From an uncultured delta proteobacterium (lineage in GTDB: Bacteria > Desulfobacterota > Syntrophia > Syntrophales > Smithellaceae): DNA of 40,370 bases. The notes beneath the pieces were generated by a model. That model worked only from the letters and a program-made list of their open reading frames with translations, was not told the origin of the DNA and did no database searches. How positions within the stretch are numbered: the first letter of the stretch is position 1; each line of letters starts with the position of its first letter. The DNA lies in NCBI GenBank assembly GCA_903904655.1, contig CAIVDK010000166.1:1-40370 (forward strand), in the 5' to 3' direction. The position numbers and the translations under genes are program-made. Below, piece after piece: positions 17,091 to 27,689 of this stretch.

Positions 17091-19610
17091 ATGCTGGGTG
17101 TAATTCTCAAAAAAATAGTAGGAACAAAAAATGATCGAGAATTAAAACGATTAGCCATCCTGTTAAACGAAGTTAACGGCTTTGAACCAAACCTGATGTC
17201 GCTCAGTGACGCGCAATTAAGGGAGAAGACGTCCTATTTTAAGGAAAAGCTTAAAAGCGGATTAACGCTTGATGATATCCTGTCGGAGGCGTTTGCGGTG
17301 GCCAGAGAAGCGTCCCGCAGGACGCTAATGATGCGTCCTTTCGATGTGCAGGTTATCGGCGGAATTGTTTTGCATGAAGGCAAAATAGCGGAAATGAAGA
17401 CCGGAGAAGGCAAAACGCTTGCCGCAACGATGCCGTTATATCTGAACGCTTTGGAAGGCAAAGGTTGCCATGTCGTTACGGTCAATGATTATCTTGCCCG
17501 CCGCGACGCGGACTGGATGGGCCCTATTTATCATTTTCTGGGATTAACGGTTGGCGTCATTGTGCATGGCATGGACGATGACGAGCGCCGTAAGGCTTAT
17601 GGTGAGGATATCACTTATGGCACCAATAACGAATTCGGCTTTGATTATCTTCGCGACAATATGAAATTCAGTCTCGAAGATTATGTTCAGCGGGAATTCA
17701 ATTTCGCGATCGTCGATGAAGTCGATAGTATTCTGATTGATGAAGCCCGCACCCCGCTCATTATTTCCGGGGCTTCGGAAGAATCAACGGATAAATATTA
17801 TAAAATAAACCAGATTATTCCGCGTTTAAAAAAAGACCAAGATTACAGCATTGAAGAAAAAAGCAAAACAGTTGTCATGACCGAAGAAGGTGTGGCTAGT
17901 GTTGAAAAATATTTAAATATCCAGAATCTATACGAGCCGAAAAACATTGAAATTGTTCATCACGTTAATCAGGCCCTGCGCGCTCACACATTATTTAAAT
18001 GTGATGTGGATTATCTGGTCAAAGATGGTCAGGTGATTATCGTCGATGAATTCACCGGGCGAGTCATGCCGGGCAGGCGTTACAGCGATGGTCTGCATCA
18101 GGCGCTCGAAGCAAAAGAGAAAGTAAAGATCGAAAAAGAAAATCAAACACTCGCATCCATTACGTTCCAGAATTATTTTAGAATGTATAAAAAGCTGGCG
18201 GGGATGACGGGTACTGCCGATACCGAAGCCGCCGAGTTCAAGAAAATTTATAATCTTGAAGTTTTGGTTATGCCGACCAATATGCCGATGATCCGTCAGG
18301 ATCATAATGACTTGATTTATAAGACGGAGCAGGAAAAAATCAAAGCCGTCATTGAAGAAGTGAAGGCTTTAAACAAGGCGAAACGTCCCGTCCTGATCGG
18401 TACCATTTCCATTGAGAAGTCTGAACTTCTGGGTAAGCATCTTACTCGGGCAGGGGTAAAGCATCATGTTCTGAACGCAAAAAATCACGAAAGAGAGGCG
18501 GAGATCGTTGCCCAGGCAGGGCAACCTGGTCAGGTCACTATCTCCACAAATATGGCCGGCCGCGGCACGGATATTAAGCTTGGTGAAAATGTCGCCGAAT
18601 TGGGCGGCCTTCATATTTTGGGAACAGAAAGGCATGAAAGCCGCCGCATTGACAATCAGTTAAGAGGGAGAGCCGGTCGTCAGGGAGACAACGGATCGTC
18701 GCGTTTCTATCTTTCCCTGGAAGATGATTTGCTACGGGTCTTCGGAGCCGACAGAATCTCATCCGTCATGGATACAGTCGGGATCGAAGAAGGTCAGCCT
18801 ATTGAGCATAAATATATTTCGCGGGCGATTGAAAACGCTCAAAAACGGGTGGAAGGCCAGAATTTTGATATTCGAAAACATCTGCTCGATTATGATGATG
18901 TGATGAACAACCAAAGAAAAGTCGTCTATGAACAGCGGAAAAAAGTATTGCGTGGAGATAACTTATGGTCTGATGTTGAAGAGATGGTTGAAGAAATTAC
19001 CGGCGATCTTTTATTTGAGTTTGCGGGAGATAAAAGTCATCCTACTGATTGGAATCTCAAATCTCTTGATGATGCATTATTCAAACAATTTAATTTACGT
19101 TTGGATGTCGTGAATGCAAAAGATATGAATTCCGTCGAAGCCATCCGTGATTTCATTTTGCAGAATGTTCAGAAATATCTGCGTGATAAAGGAAAAGAAT
19201 TTGGTCCGGACATGACGACTTATCTTATGAAAGTCATCATGTTACAGACTATTGATACCCATTGGAAAGAACATTTGCTGTCCATGGATCACTTAAGGGA
19301 AGGCATCGGTTTACGCGGCTACGGCCAGAAAGATCCGGTAAGGGAATATCAGCGTGAAGGATATGCCATGTTTATGGAAATGATCAGTCGCATTAAAATG
19401 GATACGCTCGAAAAACTTTGCATGGTCAGAATACAGAAAGAGGAAGAAGTCGAAGAAATTAGACAGAAGCAGAAACAGGACTATGTCCTGAGCCGCGGTG
19501 AAGACACACCGATGAATCAAACCGTTAAGCGTGAGAGCGAGAAGGTTGGCCGGAACGATCCTTGTCCTTGCGGCAGCGGCAAAAAATACAAAAAATGTTG
19601 CGGTGCTTAG
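17091..19610 (+). CDS. secA: preprotein translocase ATPase SecA
   Basis: SecA is the ATP-driven motor that pushes unfolded preproteins through SecYEG. The 839-residue protein contains nucleotide-binding domain 1 with Walker [10 protein letters not shown] (residues 101-109) and the [19 protein letters not shown] helicase motif II region. The cross-linking domain, nucleotide-binding domain 2 ([36 protein letters not shown]) and the helical scaffold follow in order. It ends with the zinc-binding SEC-C motif [13 protein letters not shown] that contacts SecB and the ribosome. The length is somewhat shorter than the 901 residues of the E. coli protein, as is common. A ribosome site AAGG six bases before the ATG supports the start. 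Confidence 0.98.
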   Translation: MLGVILKKIVGTKNDRELKRLAILLNEVNGFEPNLMSLSDAQLREKTSYFKEKLKSGLTLDDILSEAFAVAREASRRTLMMRPFDVQVIGGIVLHEGKIAEMKTGEGKTLAATMPLYLNALEGKGCHVVTVNDYLARRDADWMGPIYHFLGLTVGVIVHGMDDDERRKAYGEDITYGTNNEFGFDYLRDNMKFSLEDYVQREFNFAIVDEVDSILIDEARTPLIISGASEESTDKYYKINQIIPRLKKDQDYSIEEKSKTVVMTEEGVASVEKYLNIQNLYEPKNIEIVHHVNQALRAHTLFKCDVDYLVKDGQVIIVDEFTGRVMPGRRYSDGLHQALEAKEKVKIEKENQTLASITFQNYFRMYKKLAGMTGTADTEAAEFKKIYNLEVLVMPTNMPMIRQDHNDLIYKTEQEKIKAVIEEVKALNKAKRPVLIGTISIEKSELLGKHLTRAGVKHHVLNAKNHEREAEIVAQAGQPGQVTISTNMAGRGTDIKLGENVAELGGLHILGTERHESRRIDNQLRGRAGRQGDNGSSRFYLSLEDDLLRVFGADRISSVMDTVGIEEGQPIEHKYISRAIENAQKRVEGQNFDIRKHLLDYDDVMNNQRKVVYEQRKKVLRGDNLWSDVEEMVEEITGDLLFEFAGDKSHPTDWNLKSLDDALFKQFNLRLDVVNAKDMNSVEAIRDFILQNVQKYLRDKGKEFGPDMTTYLMKVIMLQTIDTHWKEHLLSMDHLREGIGLRGYGQKDPVREYQREGYAMFMEMISRIKMDTLEKLCMVRIQKEEEVEEIRQKQKQDYVLSRGEDTPMNQTVKRESEKVGRNDPCPCGSGKKYKKCCGA

Positions 19611-19631
19611 GCCCTTAGAGGAGTGGCAGTG

Positions 19632-20831
19632 ATGGTGAAAACGACGCTTAAAATTAGTGTTCCCGGTTTTTTAGCCAATGGAGTTTCCGTAGGCATTAAA
19701 AGTGGCGACCAAAAGGATTTGGGGCTGATCTATTCTACAGTTCCGGCAAAGGTAGCCGCGCTATTTACGAAAAATACTTTCAAGGCCGCACCGGTTTTAA
19801 TTGATGCGGAGAGGATCAAAAGAGGAATAGCGCAAGCAATTATCACCAACAGCGGCTGTGCCAACGCGGCAACCGGAAAAGAGGGCATGGTGGATGCGCT
19901 GGCTGTTTCGGGGGCTGCGGCCAGGCAATTAAAAATTCCCGAAGAGCATCTTTTGGTTTGTTCGACGGGTGTGATCGGTAAAAGGCTTCCTGTTAAGAAA
20001 ATTGAAAACGGCATCGGCAGACTGGTCAAGGGTCTCAACGAAATGGGTATCGAAGATGCCGAAGCGGCCATGATGACAACGGATAAATATCCCAAAATAG
20101 CCATTCGCAAAGGCATTGTTGGCGCGAAGGATATCACGATTTGCGGGATTGCCAAAGGTGCCGGCATGATTGAACCGAATATGGCAACGTTGCTGACTTA
20201 CGTGATGACTGACGCATTAATTGACGCCAAGGCGCTCAATACAGTATTTCATCAGGTGATTGATTCCACATTCAACGCTATCAGCGTCGATGGCTGTATG
20301 AGCACCAATGACACGGCCATAATTTTGGCCAACGGTCTGGCCGGAAACAATCCGTTGGAGAGGGCCCAGGCGCGCCTCCAGAGGTTTCGAGAAATGCTGA
20401 CGGATGTCTTATCCGAACTGTCTTGTGCCGTAGTTAAAGATGGAGAGGGTGCGACAAAATTTATAACCATTGCAGTTGACGGCGCTAAATCAAAATCCGA
20501 TGCGAGGCGTGTCGCTTATGCGGTTGCCAATTCTAATCTTGTCAAAACAGCTTTTTTTGGCGAAGATCCCAATTGGGGCAGAATTATTGCAGCCATTGGT
20601 TCTTCGGGAATACTGCTGGAAAAAGAAAAAATCAGTCTATCGATTGGTAATATGAACGTATTTTCACAGGATACACCTGCCAATATAACACTTTCTAAAT
20701 TGAAAGAAATCTTTCAAGGCAGCAAAATAGAGATCCGTGTCGGTCTGGGAGGCGGCGATAAGTCCTATTCGGTTTATACATCGGATCTTTCATACGATTA
20801 TGTTAAAATCAACGCTGATTACTCAACATGA
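19632..20831 (+). CDS. argJ: bifunctional ornithine acetyltransferase / N-acetylglutamate synthase
   Basis: ArgJ moves the acetyl group from N-acetylornithine to glutamate in the arginine pathway and, in bifunctional forms, also makes N-acetylglutamate from acetyl-CoA. It is a self-cleaving Ntn-type enzyme. The cleavage motif GAGMIEPNMATLL is present and the nucleophile is Thr186 when counted from ATG 19632. That start gives 399 residues and the best ribosome-site spacing (AGAGGAG at 19617-19623); GTG 19623 would lie on the ribosome site itself. It follows secA by 21 bases, so the two may share a transcript. Whether it is mono- or bifunctional cannot be read safely from sequence. Confidence 0.95.
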   Translation: MVKTTLKISVPGFLANGVSVGIKSGDQKDLGLIYSTVPAKVAALFTKNTFKAAPVLIDAERIKRGIAQAIITNSGCANAATGKEGMVDALAVSGAAARQLKIPEEHLLVCSTGVIGKRLPVKKIENGIGRLVKGLNEMGIEDAEAAMMTTDKYPKIAIRKGIVGAKDITICGIAKGAGMIEPNMATLLTYVMTDALIDAKALNTVFHQVIDSTFNAISVDGCMSTNDTAIILANGLAGNNPLERAQARLQRFREMLTDVLSELSCAVVKDGEGATKFITIAVDGAKSKSDARRVAYAVANSNLVKTAFFGEDPNWGRIIAAIGSSGILLEKEKISLSIGNMNVFSQDTPANITLSKLKEIFQGSKIEIRVGLGGGDKSYSVYTSDLSYDYVKINADYST

Positions 20832-20880
20832 GAAAATGCATAAAATATACTAATTTTATTGCCGAAAAAGTTATTTTATC

Positions 20881-21012
20881 TTGAACAATTCGATTATTTG
20901 TGGTAATTCCCGCAAAATTTCACACATCCTCTGATTGACGGCATGTTGCTTAGAAATTAAGTGTGTCGCGCAAGATGATGGGGGTGGCGGAAAAAAACAA
21001 AGGAGAAAAAAT
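20881..21012 (+). promoter_or_regulatory. rpsB promoter and leader region
   Basis: TTGAAC at 20881-20886 and TAATTC at 20904-20909, 17 bp apart, make a weak promoter candidate. The leader of about 95 bases contains CACAC (20921-20925) complementary to GTGTG (20961-20965) and a G-rich stretch before the ribosome site AGGAG (21001-21005). Such leaders often bind ribosomal protein S2 for feedback control. That is established for gamma-proteobacteria and only inferred here. Confidence 0.35.
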
Positions 21013-21825
21013 ATGTCAGCAATTTCAATGAAACTGTTACTCGAGGCCGGTGTCCATTTCGGGCATCAAACCAACAAATGGAACCCCAAGATGAAACCCT
21101 ATATCTTTGGGGCGCGAAACAACATCTACATTATTGACTTACAGCAAACCGTTGGTATGTTTCAGACGGCCTATAACTTTGTTGTAGATACGGTCAGCCA
21201 GGGGAAAGAAATTCTTTTTGTCGGAACCAAGAAACAATCGCAGGAAGCAATCCGGGAAGAAGCGTTACGCTGCGGCATGCCGTTTGTTAATCAGCGGTGG
21301 CTGGGGGGTATGTTGACCAATTTTGTCACCATTAAAAAAAGCATTGATCGCTTAAACAGTTTAAACAAGATGTTTGCCGACGATTCCATCAAGGCTTTTC
21401 CTAAAAAAGAAATCACCAAACTGCAAAAGGAAATGGATAAAATGGAAAATGTTTTAGGTGGTATCAAACACATGAAATCCCATCCTGCAGCCGTTTTTAT
21501 TGTTGATCCCAACCGGGAACACATTACCGTCCTGGAAGCGAAGAAATTGAAAGTTCCGTTGGTCGCCATTGTCGATACCAATTGCGATCCGACGGATATT
21601 GATTATATCATTCCGGGAAATGATGATGCCATTCGGGCCATAAAATTGTTTGCCTCGAAATTTGCTGATGCGGTTTTAGAAGGCAAAAAACGATTCGAAG
21701 AGAAGCTGACTGCCGAATCTAACAAAGAAGCAGGGGCAGCTGTGGTGGAAAATAAAGATGCCGAAGCGGACATTCCAGATAGCGTCGAGATGGAAAATGC
21801 TTCTTCTGCCAGAACGGATAAGTAG
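21013..21825 (+). CDS. rpsB: 30S ribosomal protein S2
   Basis: S2 binds late to the 30S subunit and is needed for mRNA placement and S1 docking. From ATG 21013 the product has 270 residues. It starts [27 protein letters not shown], the S2 signature, and contains the second signature [30 protein letters not shown]. The last 35 residues form an acidic, alanine-rich extension beyond the conserved fold, common in this group. The frame is open upstream to 20935 but AGGAG seven bases before ATG 21013 fixes the start. It leads the conserved rpsB-tsf-pyrH-frr block. Confidence 0.97.
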   Translation: MSAISMKLLLEAGVHFGHQTNKWNPKMKPYIFGARNNIYIIDLQQTVGMFQTAYNFVVDTVSQGKEILFVGTKKQSQEAIREEALRCGMPFVNQRWLGGMLTNFVTIKKSIDRLNSLNKMFADDSIKAFPKKEITKLQKEMDKMENVLGGIKHMKSHPAAVFIVDPNREHITVLEAKKLKVPLVAIVDTNCDPTDIDYIIPGNDDAIRAIKLFASKFADAVLEGKKRFEEKLTAESNKEAGAAVVENKDAEADIPDSVEMENASSARTDK

Positions 21826-21880
21826 TGAACGCGCAAAACTTGGGACAAAGGTATAGTTAAGGAATAGAATTTAGGAGGAT

Positions 21881-22492
21881 ATGAAATTGGAAATCACTTC
21901 AACGATGGTAAAAGAATTAAGAACGAAAACCGGCGCAGGGATGATGGACTGCAAAGAAGCGCTCGCGTCGGTGGACGGCGATTTTGAAAAAGCGATTGAT
22001 TATTTAAGAAAGAAGGGACTTTCGGCGGCGACCAAAAGATCATCTAAGGCGGCCAAGGATGGAACCGTTGCTTCGTATATACACATGGGTGGCAGAATCG
22101 GTGTGATGGTGGAAATTAACTGTGAAACGGATTTTGTAGCTAAAACCGATGGTTTTCAGACGATGGCCAGAGACATTGCCATGCACATTGCTGCTTCTAA
22201 TCCGCTTTGCGTGCATCCGGATGAAATTGCCGAGGACGCTCTCAACAGAGAGAAAGAAATTTATCGCAGTCAGTTGCGCGACGAGAAGAAGCCGGAAAAA
22301 ATTTGGGACAAAATTATCGAGGGAAAACTCAAAAAATATTACGAAGATGTTTGCCTGATCGAACAGAAGTTTGTTAAGAATCAAGACATAACCGTTGGAA
22401 CACTGATCAGCAACATGATTGCCAAAACAGGTGAAAACATTATTATTCGCCGCTTTTCCCGTTTCCAGCTCGGAGAGGAAATTAAGCAATAA
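21881..22492 (+). CDS. tsf: elongation factor Ts (short form)
   Basis: EF-Ts exchanges GDP for GTP on EF-Tu. The 203-residue product has the N-terminal UBA-like domain with [15 protein letters not shown] and the TDFVAK motif at residues 83-88 that inserts into EF-Tu. It is the short form with one reduced core subdomain, as in Thermus and many deltaproteobacteria, rather than the 283-residue E. coli form. The ribosome site GGAGG lies just before the ATG. The stop overlaps the pyrH start by one base (TAATG). Confidence 0.96.
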   Translation: MKLEITSTMVKELRTKTGAGMMDCKEALASVDGDFEKAIDYLRKKGLSAATKRSSKAAKDGTVASYIHMGGRIGVMVEINCETDFVAKTDGFQTMARDIAMHIAASNPLCVHPDEIAEDALNREKEIYRSQLRDEKKPEKIWDKIIEGKLKKYYEDVCLIEQKFVKNQDITVGTLISNMIAKTGENIIIRRFSRFQLGEEIKQ

Positions 22493-23217
22493 TGAGCGAG
22501 AAGACAAAAGCTGCGTACGGAAGAATTCTCTTAAAGCTCAGTGGTGAAGCCCTTTTAGGCAAACAAACCACCGGTGTTGATCCGGATGTGGCTAATTACA
22601 TCGCCGATGAGATAAAATCTTTGTCTGATCTGAAAATCCAGATTGGCATTGTCATCGGGGGCGGAAATATTTTTCGCGGCATTGAGGCCAGTGCCAAAGG
22701 AATGGACAGAATAACCGCCGATTATATGGGTATGCTGGCAACCGTCATCAATAGTCTTGCCCTCCAGAGCGCTTTGGAAATGCACGGTTTGCCAACACGT
22801 GTTCAATCGTCTATTGAAATGAGAGAAATCGCGGAACCTTTTATTCAACGGAAAGCCGTCCGTCATTTGGAAAAAGGCAGAATTGTCATATTTGCCGGCG
22901 GTACGGGAAACCCCTATTTTTCCACGGATACGGCCGCAGCCCTTCGAGCAATGGAAATTCGGGCCGACGTCATCATGAAAGCCACGAAGGTTGATGGTGT
23001 GTATGATGCGGATCCGGTTAAAAATAAATCAGCAGTTATGTTTAAAAATATAAGTTATATTGATGTATTAACAAAAAATCTTAAAGTAATGGATTCAACA
23101 GCTATCACACTTTGTCGGGATAATTCATTACCCATCGTTGTATTCAATTTACAAAAAAAAGGAAACATCCGGAGCGTAATTTGTGGTAAAAAAATTGGAA
23201 CTTACGTAGGAGAATGA
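22492..23217 (+). CDS. pyrH: UMP kinase
   Basis: PyrH phosphorylates UMP to UDP with ATP in pyrimidine nucleotide synthesis and belongs to the amino-acid-kinase fold rather than the P-loop NMP kinases. The 241-residue protein shows [13 protein letters not shown], the glycine-rich [11 protein letters not shown], the [20 protein letters not shown] substrate region and [11 protein letters not shown]. It is translationally coupled to tsf by a one-base overlap and followed after two bases by frr, a conserved order. Confidence 0.97.
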   Translation: MSEKTKAAYGRILLKLSGEALLGKQTTGVDPDVANYIADEIKSLSDLKIQIGIVIGGGNIFRGIEASAKGMDRITADYMGMLATVINSLALQSALEMHGLPTRVQSSIEMREIAEPFIQRKAVRHLEKGRIVIFAGGTGNPYFSTDTAAALRAMEIRADVIMKATKVDGVYDADPVKNKSAVMFKNISYIDVLTKNLKVMDSTAITLCRDNSLPIVVFNLQKKGNIRSVICGKKIGTYVGE

Positions 23218-23219
23218 TC

Positions 23220-23777
23220 ATGAAAGAGCAAATTTTTCAGAAATTCAAGGATGAGATGGAAAAAACAATATCCTCTCTGGAAAAATCATTCAGCAGAGTA
23301 AGAACGGGGCGAGCGTCTGTTTCACTGCTGGATGGCATCAAGGTTGATTATTATGGAACACCAACCCCGATTGCCCAGGTGGCTACTCTTTCCATCCCGG
23401 AAAGCCGCCTCATCGTGATTGCGCCCTGGGATGCGACCGCCATCGGCGCGATTGAGAAAGCGATTCAGAAGTCCGATTTGGGTTTGATGCCGTCCAGCGA
23501 CGGCAAGATTATTCGCCTGGCCATTCCGCAATTAACGGAAGAGAGGCGTAAGGAACTTGTGAAAGTTGTTAAAAAAATGGCGGAGGAAGGTAAAGTTAAA
23601 TTGCGCAACGAACGTCGCGATGCCAACGAAGAGTTAAAAGATTTAAAAAAGAATAATAAAATGGCGGAGGACGAGCTTTTCAGCGCTCAGGATGAAGTTC
23701 AGAAATTAACGGACCGCTATATTGAAAAGACAGATAAGATTCTGGCGGCCAAAGAAAAAGAAATCATGGAGATTTAA
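23220..23777 (+). CDS. frr: ribosome recycling factor
   Basis: RRF splits post-termination ribosomes together with EF-G. From ATG 23220 the product has 185 residues, exactly the family length, with the [30 protein letters not shown] region and the C-terminal helical [21 protein letters not shown] segment. ATG 23214 in the same frame is rejected because it lies only one base after the ribosome site TAGGAG (23207-23212), which is correctly spaced for 23220. A terminator-like hairpin follows at 23801-23832. Confidence 0.96.
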   Translation: MKEQIFQKFKDEMEKTISSLEKSFSRVRTGRASVSLLDGIKVDYYGTPTPIAQVATLSIPESRLIVIAPWDATAIGAIEKAIQKSDLGLMPSSDGKIIRLAIPQLTEERRKELVKVVKKMAEEGKVKLRNERRDANEELKDLKKNNKMAEDELFSAQDEVQKLTDRYIEKTDKILAAKEKEIMEI

Positions 23778-23800
23778 ATCCAATCGCAGAAAAACATCAC

Positions 23801-23832
23801 AATGGGGAGTCAAAAGCTCCCCATTTGTTTTT
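23801..23832 (+). terminator. terminator between frr and uppS
   Basis: AATGGGGAG (23801-23809) and CTCCCCATT (23817-23825) form a perfect 9-bp stem around a 7-base loop, followed by TGTTTTTG. It should end most rpsB-frr transcripts. No promoter is visible in the 19 bases between it and uppS, so uppS and the genes after it may rely on readthrough. Confidence 0.8.
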
Positions 23833-23851
23833 GAGGATATATTAAATCGAA

Positions 23852-24589
23852 ATGTTAAAAGTTGATCAAAATAACTTACCCCGACACATAGCCATTATTA
23901 TGGACGGTAATGGTCGTTGGGCAAAACAGCATGCGATGGGGCGAATTCGAGGCCATAAAAAAGGGGCTCAGGCCGTCAAGACAACAGTGACAGCGTGTCG
24001 TGAAATTGGAATTCAATGCTTGACTCTATTTGCTTTTTCCTCTGAAAACTGGGGCAGGCCCAATGAGGAAGTTAACGCCTTAATGTCTTTGCTTATAGAC
24101 TATTTGGACAAGGAAGCGCCGACACTTCAAAAACAGGAAATCATGCTGATGACCATCGGAGACGTTGAACGACTCTATCCTTCGGTGAAAAAAAAGCTTC
24201 TTGAGGTGAAAAAACTAACCGAAAAAAATCGTAAAATGGTATTGAATCTGGCATTAAGTTACGGTAGCCGGGATGAGATTATTTTTGCCGTCAAAAAAAT
24301 GATTTCAGATAACCGGGAAGGAAAGCTTGACGTTGATTCTATAGATAATGATACGGTTGGACGTTATTTATATACGAACAACATTCCTGATCCCGATCTG
24401 TTAATTCGGACCAGCGGCGAATATCGTATCAGCAATTTTCTTCTCTGGCAGATGGCTTATTCGGAACTTTATTTTACAGATGTCTTATGGCCTGATTTTA
24501 AAAAGGAAGATTTGTTAAAGGCGATAGCTGTTTATCAGCATCGCGAACGACGCTTCGGATTAACGAGCGAGCAAATCAATGACAAATAG
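23852..24589 (+). CDS. uppS: undecaprenyl diphosphate synthase
   Basis: UppS (cis-prenyltransferase) extends farnesyl diphosphate with eight isopentenyl units to make the C55 carrier lipid used for peptidoglycan, LPS and the arn pathway. The 245-residue protein has the phosphate-binding motif MDGNGRWA at residues 17-24, FAFSSENWGRP, and the C-terminal DLLIRTSGEYRISNFLLWQMAYSELYF. The length is typical. It opens the uppS-cdsA-dxr-rseP-tsaB run. Confidence 0.97.
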   Translation: MLKVDQNNLPRHIAIIMDGNGRWAKQHAMGRIRGHKKGAQAVKTTVTACREIGIQCLTLFAFSSENWGRPNEEVNALMSLLIDYLDKEAPTLQKQEIMLMTIGDVERLYPSVKKKLLEVKKLTEKNRKMVLNLALSYGSRDEIIFAVKKMISDNREGKLDVDSIDNDTVGRYLYTNNIPDPDLLIRTSGEYRISNFLLWQMAYSELYFTDVLWPDFKKEDLLKAIAVYQHRERRFGLTSEQINDK

Positions 24590-24610
24590 TTTTTTATACA
24601 AAGGGCAAAA

Positions 24611-25426
24611 ATGGTTATACAAAATTCGAATCTGCAAAGATGGCTAACCGGTATTATTTTAGCTGTGGCCTTGCTTCTGGTTATCGTATTTGGCCCATTG
24701 GAATTATTGGCTGCGGTGATTACACTGTGTATTATCGGCGGTGTTTGGGAATATAACGGCATTGTATTTGGCCATGGTTTTCTGAAAGAAAAAGTTGAAA
24801 GTCTGCTGATTGCAATTCTCATTCCCGGGGTTGTGCTCTTCGGGGATGCCCAATTGTTAGTCGCCCTCCTTGTTTTTGCGATTATAGCCGTATTTATTGT
24901 TTTTCTCTGGAAAGTCAATGAAACCAACTTTGATGTGTCCTCTGTGGCCAAAGTGATTTTCGGAATGATTTATATTCCGTTACTGACGTCGCATTTTATC
25001 CTGCTTCGAAAACTGGACAGCGGTATCTACTGGATCTTACTGGTGCTAGTCATTGCAATTGTTGGTGATACTGTGGCGCTTTATGTAGGCAAGTCTTTAG
25101 GTAAAAGAAAGCTGATTCCATTGGTAAGCCCGGGTAAAACTGTCGAAGGCACTATCGGACTTATTGTGGGCGGCACAATAGCTGCCTGCATATTTGGATA
25201 CTATTTGATGCCCCGGATCTCATTAATCCACTTTCTGATTCTCGGTTGTGTGGCCGGTATCATCGGACAGTTGGGCGATCTTTGCGAATCCGCCATCAAA
25301 AGAAATTATGGCAAAAAGGATGCCAGTTCGCTGTTGCCCGGGCACGGGGGGCTGATGGACCGGATGGACAGTCTGATCTTCGTGGCTCCCTTTGTTTATT
25401 ATTACCGGATTTTTGTGATTGGCTAA
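24611..25426 (+). CDS. cdsA: phosphatidate cytidylyltransferase (CDP-diacylglycerol synthase)
   Basis: CdsA converts phosphatidic acid and CTP to CDP-diacylglycerol, the branch point of phospholipid synthesis. The 271-residue protein has about seven or eight membrane helices and the CdsA signature near the C terminus. That signature comprises SPGKTVEGTIGL, IKRNYGKKDASSLLPGHGG and LMDRMDSLIF with its metal-binding aspartates. It lies 21 bases after uppS, and its stop overlaps the dxr start by one base. Confidence 0.96.
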   Translation: MVIQNSNLQRWLTGIILAVALLLVIVFGPLELLAAVITLCIIGGVWEYNGIVFGHGFLKEKVESLLIAILIPGVVLFGDAQLLVALLVFAIIAVFIVFLWKVNETNFDVSSVAKVIFGMIYIPLLTSHFILLRKLDSGIYWILLVLVIAIVGDTVALYVGKSLGKRKLIPLVSPGKTVEGTIGLIVGGTIAACIFGYYLMPRISLIHFLILGCVAGIIGQLGDLCESAIKRNYGKKDASSLLPGHGGLMDRMDSLIFVAPFVYYYRIFVIG

Positions 25427-26592
25427 TGAAGAAAATAACTCTTTTAGGATCGACAGGATCCATCGGTGTCAGCGCGCTGGATGTTATCGAAAAGAATCCC
25501 AATAAATTTAAAGTCATGGCGCTTGCGGCAGGCAAAAATGTTCGACTTCTGGCCAAACAGGTTTTAAAATTTCAGCCTAAGATCGTTGCGGTTCGAGCCA
25601 GACAAGACGCTGAGCGATTACGCCAAATCCTGGGACTTAAGAATAATATTCCAATCCTTTACGATGAAACGGGGGTTGAGGAAGTTGCTTCCTATCCACC
25701 TTCCGATATGGTTATTTCAGCCATTTCCGGCGCAGCAGGCCTGAAGCCAACACTGGCGGCGATAGAAGCGGGGAAAGATATTGCGTTGGCGAATAAAGAA
25801 ACCATGGTAATTGCCGGGCACCTCGTTACGAAAAAAGCTAAGATAAAAAAGATTAACATTTTTCCCGTGGATAGTGAGCACAGCGCGATATTTCAATGTT
25901 TGGAGGGACAGAAGCTGCAATCATTGCGCCGGATTATTTTAACGGCATCCGGTGGCCCTTTTTTAAATTTCTCTAAGGATGATCTGAAGAAAGTGACATT
26001 AGAACAGGCGCTTAAGCATCCGCGCTGGAAAATGGGCCGAAAAATCACGATTGATTCAGCATCCCTGATGAATAAAGGACTGGAAGTTATTGAGGCAAAA
26101 TGGTTGTTTAATCTGGACATCGGCCATATCGATGTTTTAATTCATCCGCAGAGTGTGGTTCATTCGCTGATTGAACTTCTTGACGGATCAGTTTTAGCGC
26201 AACTGGGTATTGCTGATATGAGAATACCGATTGCGTATGCTCTGACCTATCCGGATCGTATGATAAATGACCTGCCAAGATTAAATCTGGCGAAGACAGG
26301 CCGTCTGGAATTTTATCCACCGGATATGAAGAAATTTCCGTGCCTGGGGCTTGCGTATGAGGCGGGACGCATAGGAGAAACGGCTCCTGCGGCATTGAAT
26401 GCAGCCAACGAAATTGCCGTTGCCGCGTTTATTGAAAATAAAATTTGCTTTAATGATCTGCCCAAAGTAATAGAAAAAGTATTGGATAAGCACCAGACAC
26501 AACGTAATCCATCTCTGGAAGATATCCTCGATACCGATAGTGAGGCCAGAACACAAGCGGAAAACGTTATTAAAAAGTTAAAGAAAGGATGA
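25426..26592 (+). CDS. dxr: 1-deoxy-D-xylulose 5-phosphate reductoisomerase
   Basis: Dxr converts DXP to MEP with NADPH and Mg/Mn, the committed step of the non-mevalonate isoprenoid pathway that feeds UppS. From ATG 25426 the product has 388 residues. It carries the NADPH motif LLGSTGSIG at the N terminus, ALANKETMVIAG, the metal-binding PVDSEHSAIFQC, TIDSASLMNKGLE and HPQSVVHSLIE. The frame is open upstream to 25246, but homology begins at MKKITLLGSTG and the ATG overlaps the cdsA stop (TAATG), so the shorter start is used. Confidence 0.97.
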   Translation: MKKITLLGSTGSIGVSALDVIEKNPNKFKVMALAAGKNVRLLAKQVLKFQPKIVAVRARQDAERLRQILGLKNNIPILYDETGVEEVASYPPSDMVISAISGAAGLKPTLAAIEAGKDIALANKETMVIAGHLVTKKAKIKKINIFPVDSEHSAIFQCLEGQKLQSLRRIILTASGGPFLNFSKDDLKKVTLEQALKHPRWKMGRKITIDSASLMNKGLEVIEAKWLFNLDIGHIDVLIHPQSVVHSLIELLDGSVLAQLGIADMRIPIAYALTYPDRMINDLPRLNLAKTGRLEFYPPDMKKFPCLGLAYEAGRIGETAPAALNAANEIAVAAFIENKICFNDLPKVIEKVLDKHQTQRNPSLEDILDTDSEARTQAENVIKKLKKG

Positions 26593-26596
26593 TAGT

Positions 26597-27688
26597 TTGG
26601 TTACCTTAATTTCATTTATCGTTTTGCTGGGCATTCTGATTTTTGTTCATGAGTTGGGCCATTTTCTGGCCGCACGCATTGGGGGAGTAGGGGTTCTTAA
26701 ATTTTCCCTGGGCTTTGGACCTAAAATTGTTGGGAAAAAAATAGGGGAGACAGAATATATCCTTTCCTGGATACCCTTGGGTGGATTTGTCAAACTGTTG
26801 GGTGAATCCGGTACGGAAGAATTGCTGCCGGAAGATGAGGAAAGGTCGTTTTTTAAACAACCAACCTGGAAACGCTTACTCATTGTACTGGCGGGGCCGG
26901 TTTTTAACTTTCTTCTGGCCATTGTCATTTTCTTTATTGTCTTTATGTATGGATTACCCAACCTCATTCCCGTTATCGGGCAGATGTCACCGGGTTCTTC
27001 TGCTTTGGAGGCAGGCCTTGTCACCGGTGATAATATTCTAGCACTCAATGATGAAAAAATAACTTATTGGGAAGAAATAAAGCCAATTATAACAAAGAGT
27101 AAAGGCGTTGATGTTAAAGTGGTTGTTCAGCGTGGGAATGAGGAGAAGATTTTCACCGTAAAACCGAAATTGTCCAAGGCAAAGAATATTTTCGGTGAAG
27201 AAGAATCGACCTACCTGATAGGCGTCTCGCCTGCAGGCAATGTGGTTATTGAAAGAAAAAATCCTCTGATGGCCATTGTTTCTTCAGTTGGTAAGACATG
27301 GGAAATAAGCAAGTTGACGGTCATTTCCGTAGTAAAAATGATTGAAGGGGTTATATCACCCAGGACTCTGGGCGGACCCATTTTTATTGCACAGGTGGCG
27401 GGAGCTCAGGTCAAAGAAGGTCTTGTCCCGTTTATTCTTTTTATGGCCATTCTTTCTATTAACTTGGGGGTAATTAATTTGTTCCCCATCCCTGTTTTGG
27501 ATGGAGGGCATATATTCTTTTATCTCATCGAGATGGTGACCCGAAGAGAAATTCCAATTAAAATTAGAGAAATATCTCAGCAAATCGGTTTTGTCGCATT
27601 ATTAATGCTGATGATTTTTGTCATCATGATCGATATTGAACGGCTCAATATCAAGCCGATTAATGATGTTTTGAAATATTTTAAGTAA
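26597..27688 (+). CDS. rseP: site-2 zinc metalloprotease RseP
   Basis: RseP cleaves transmembrane segments such as anti-sigma factors during regulated intramembrane proteolysis. The 363-residue protein has the zinc motif HELGH at residues 18-22 in the first helix, a PDZ domain (about 115-190, with IGQMSPGSSALEAGLVTGDNI split by loops), and the third zinc ligand in NLFPIPVLDGGH near the C terminus. It has a single PDZ domain, whereas the E. coli protein has two. The start is TTG at 26597 with AAAGGAT eight bases upstream. Confidence 0.95.
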   Translation: MVTLISFIVLLGILIFVHELGHFLAARIGGVGVLKFSLGFGPKIVGKKIGETEYILSWIPLGGFVKLLGESGTEELLPEDEERSFFKQPTWKRLLIVLAGPVFNFLLAIVIFFIVFMYGLPNLIPVIGQMSPGSSALEAGLVTGDNILALNDEKITYWEEIKPIITKSKGVDVKVVVQRGNEEKIFTVKPKLSKAKNIFGEEESTYLIGVSPAGNVVIERKNPLMAIVSSVGKTWEISKLTVISVVKMIEGVISPRTLGGPIFIAQVAGAQVKEGLVPFILFMAILSINLGVINLFPIPVLDGGHIFFYLIEMVTRREIPIKIREISQQIGFVALLMLMIFVIMIDIERLNIKPINDVLKYFK

Positions 27689-27689
27689 T

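Noticed and set aside
25246-25425. 60-residue N-terminal extension of Dxr
   Set aside because: It overlaps cdsA out of frame, has no Dxr homology, and the ATG at 25426 gives the normal family length.
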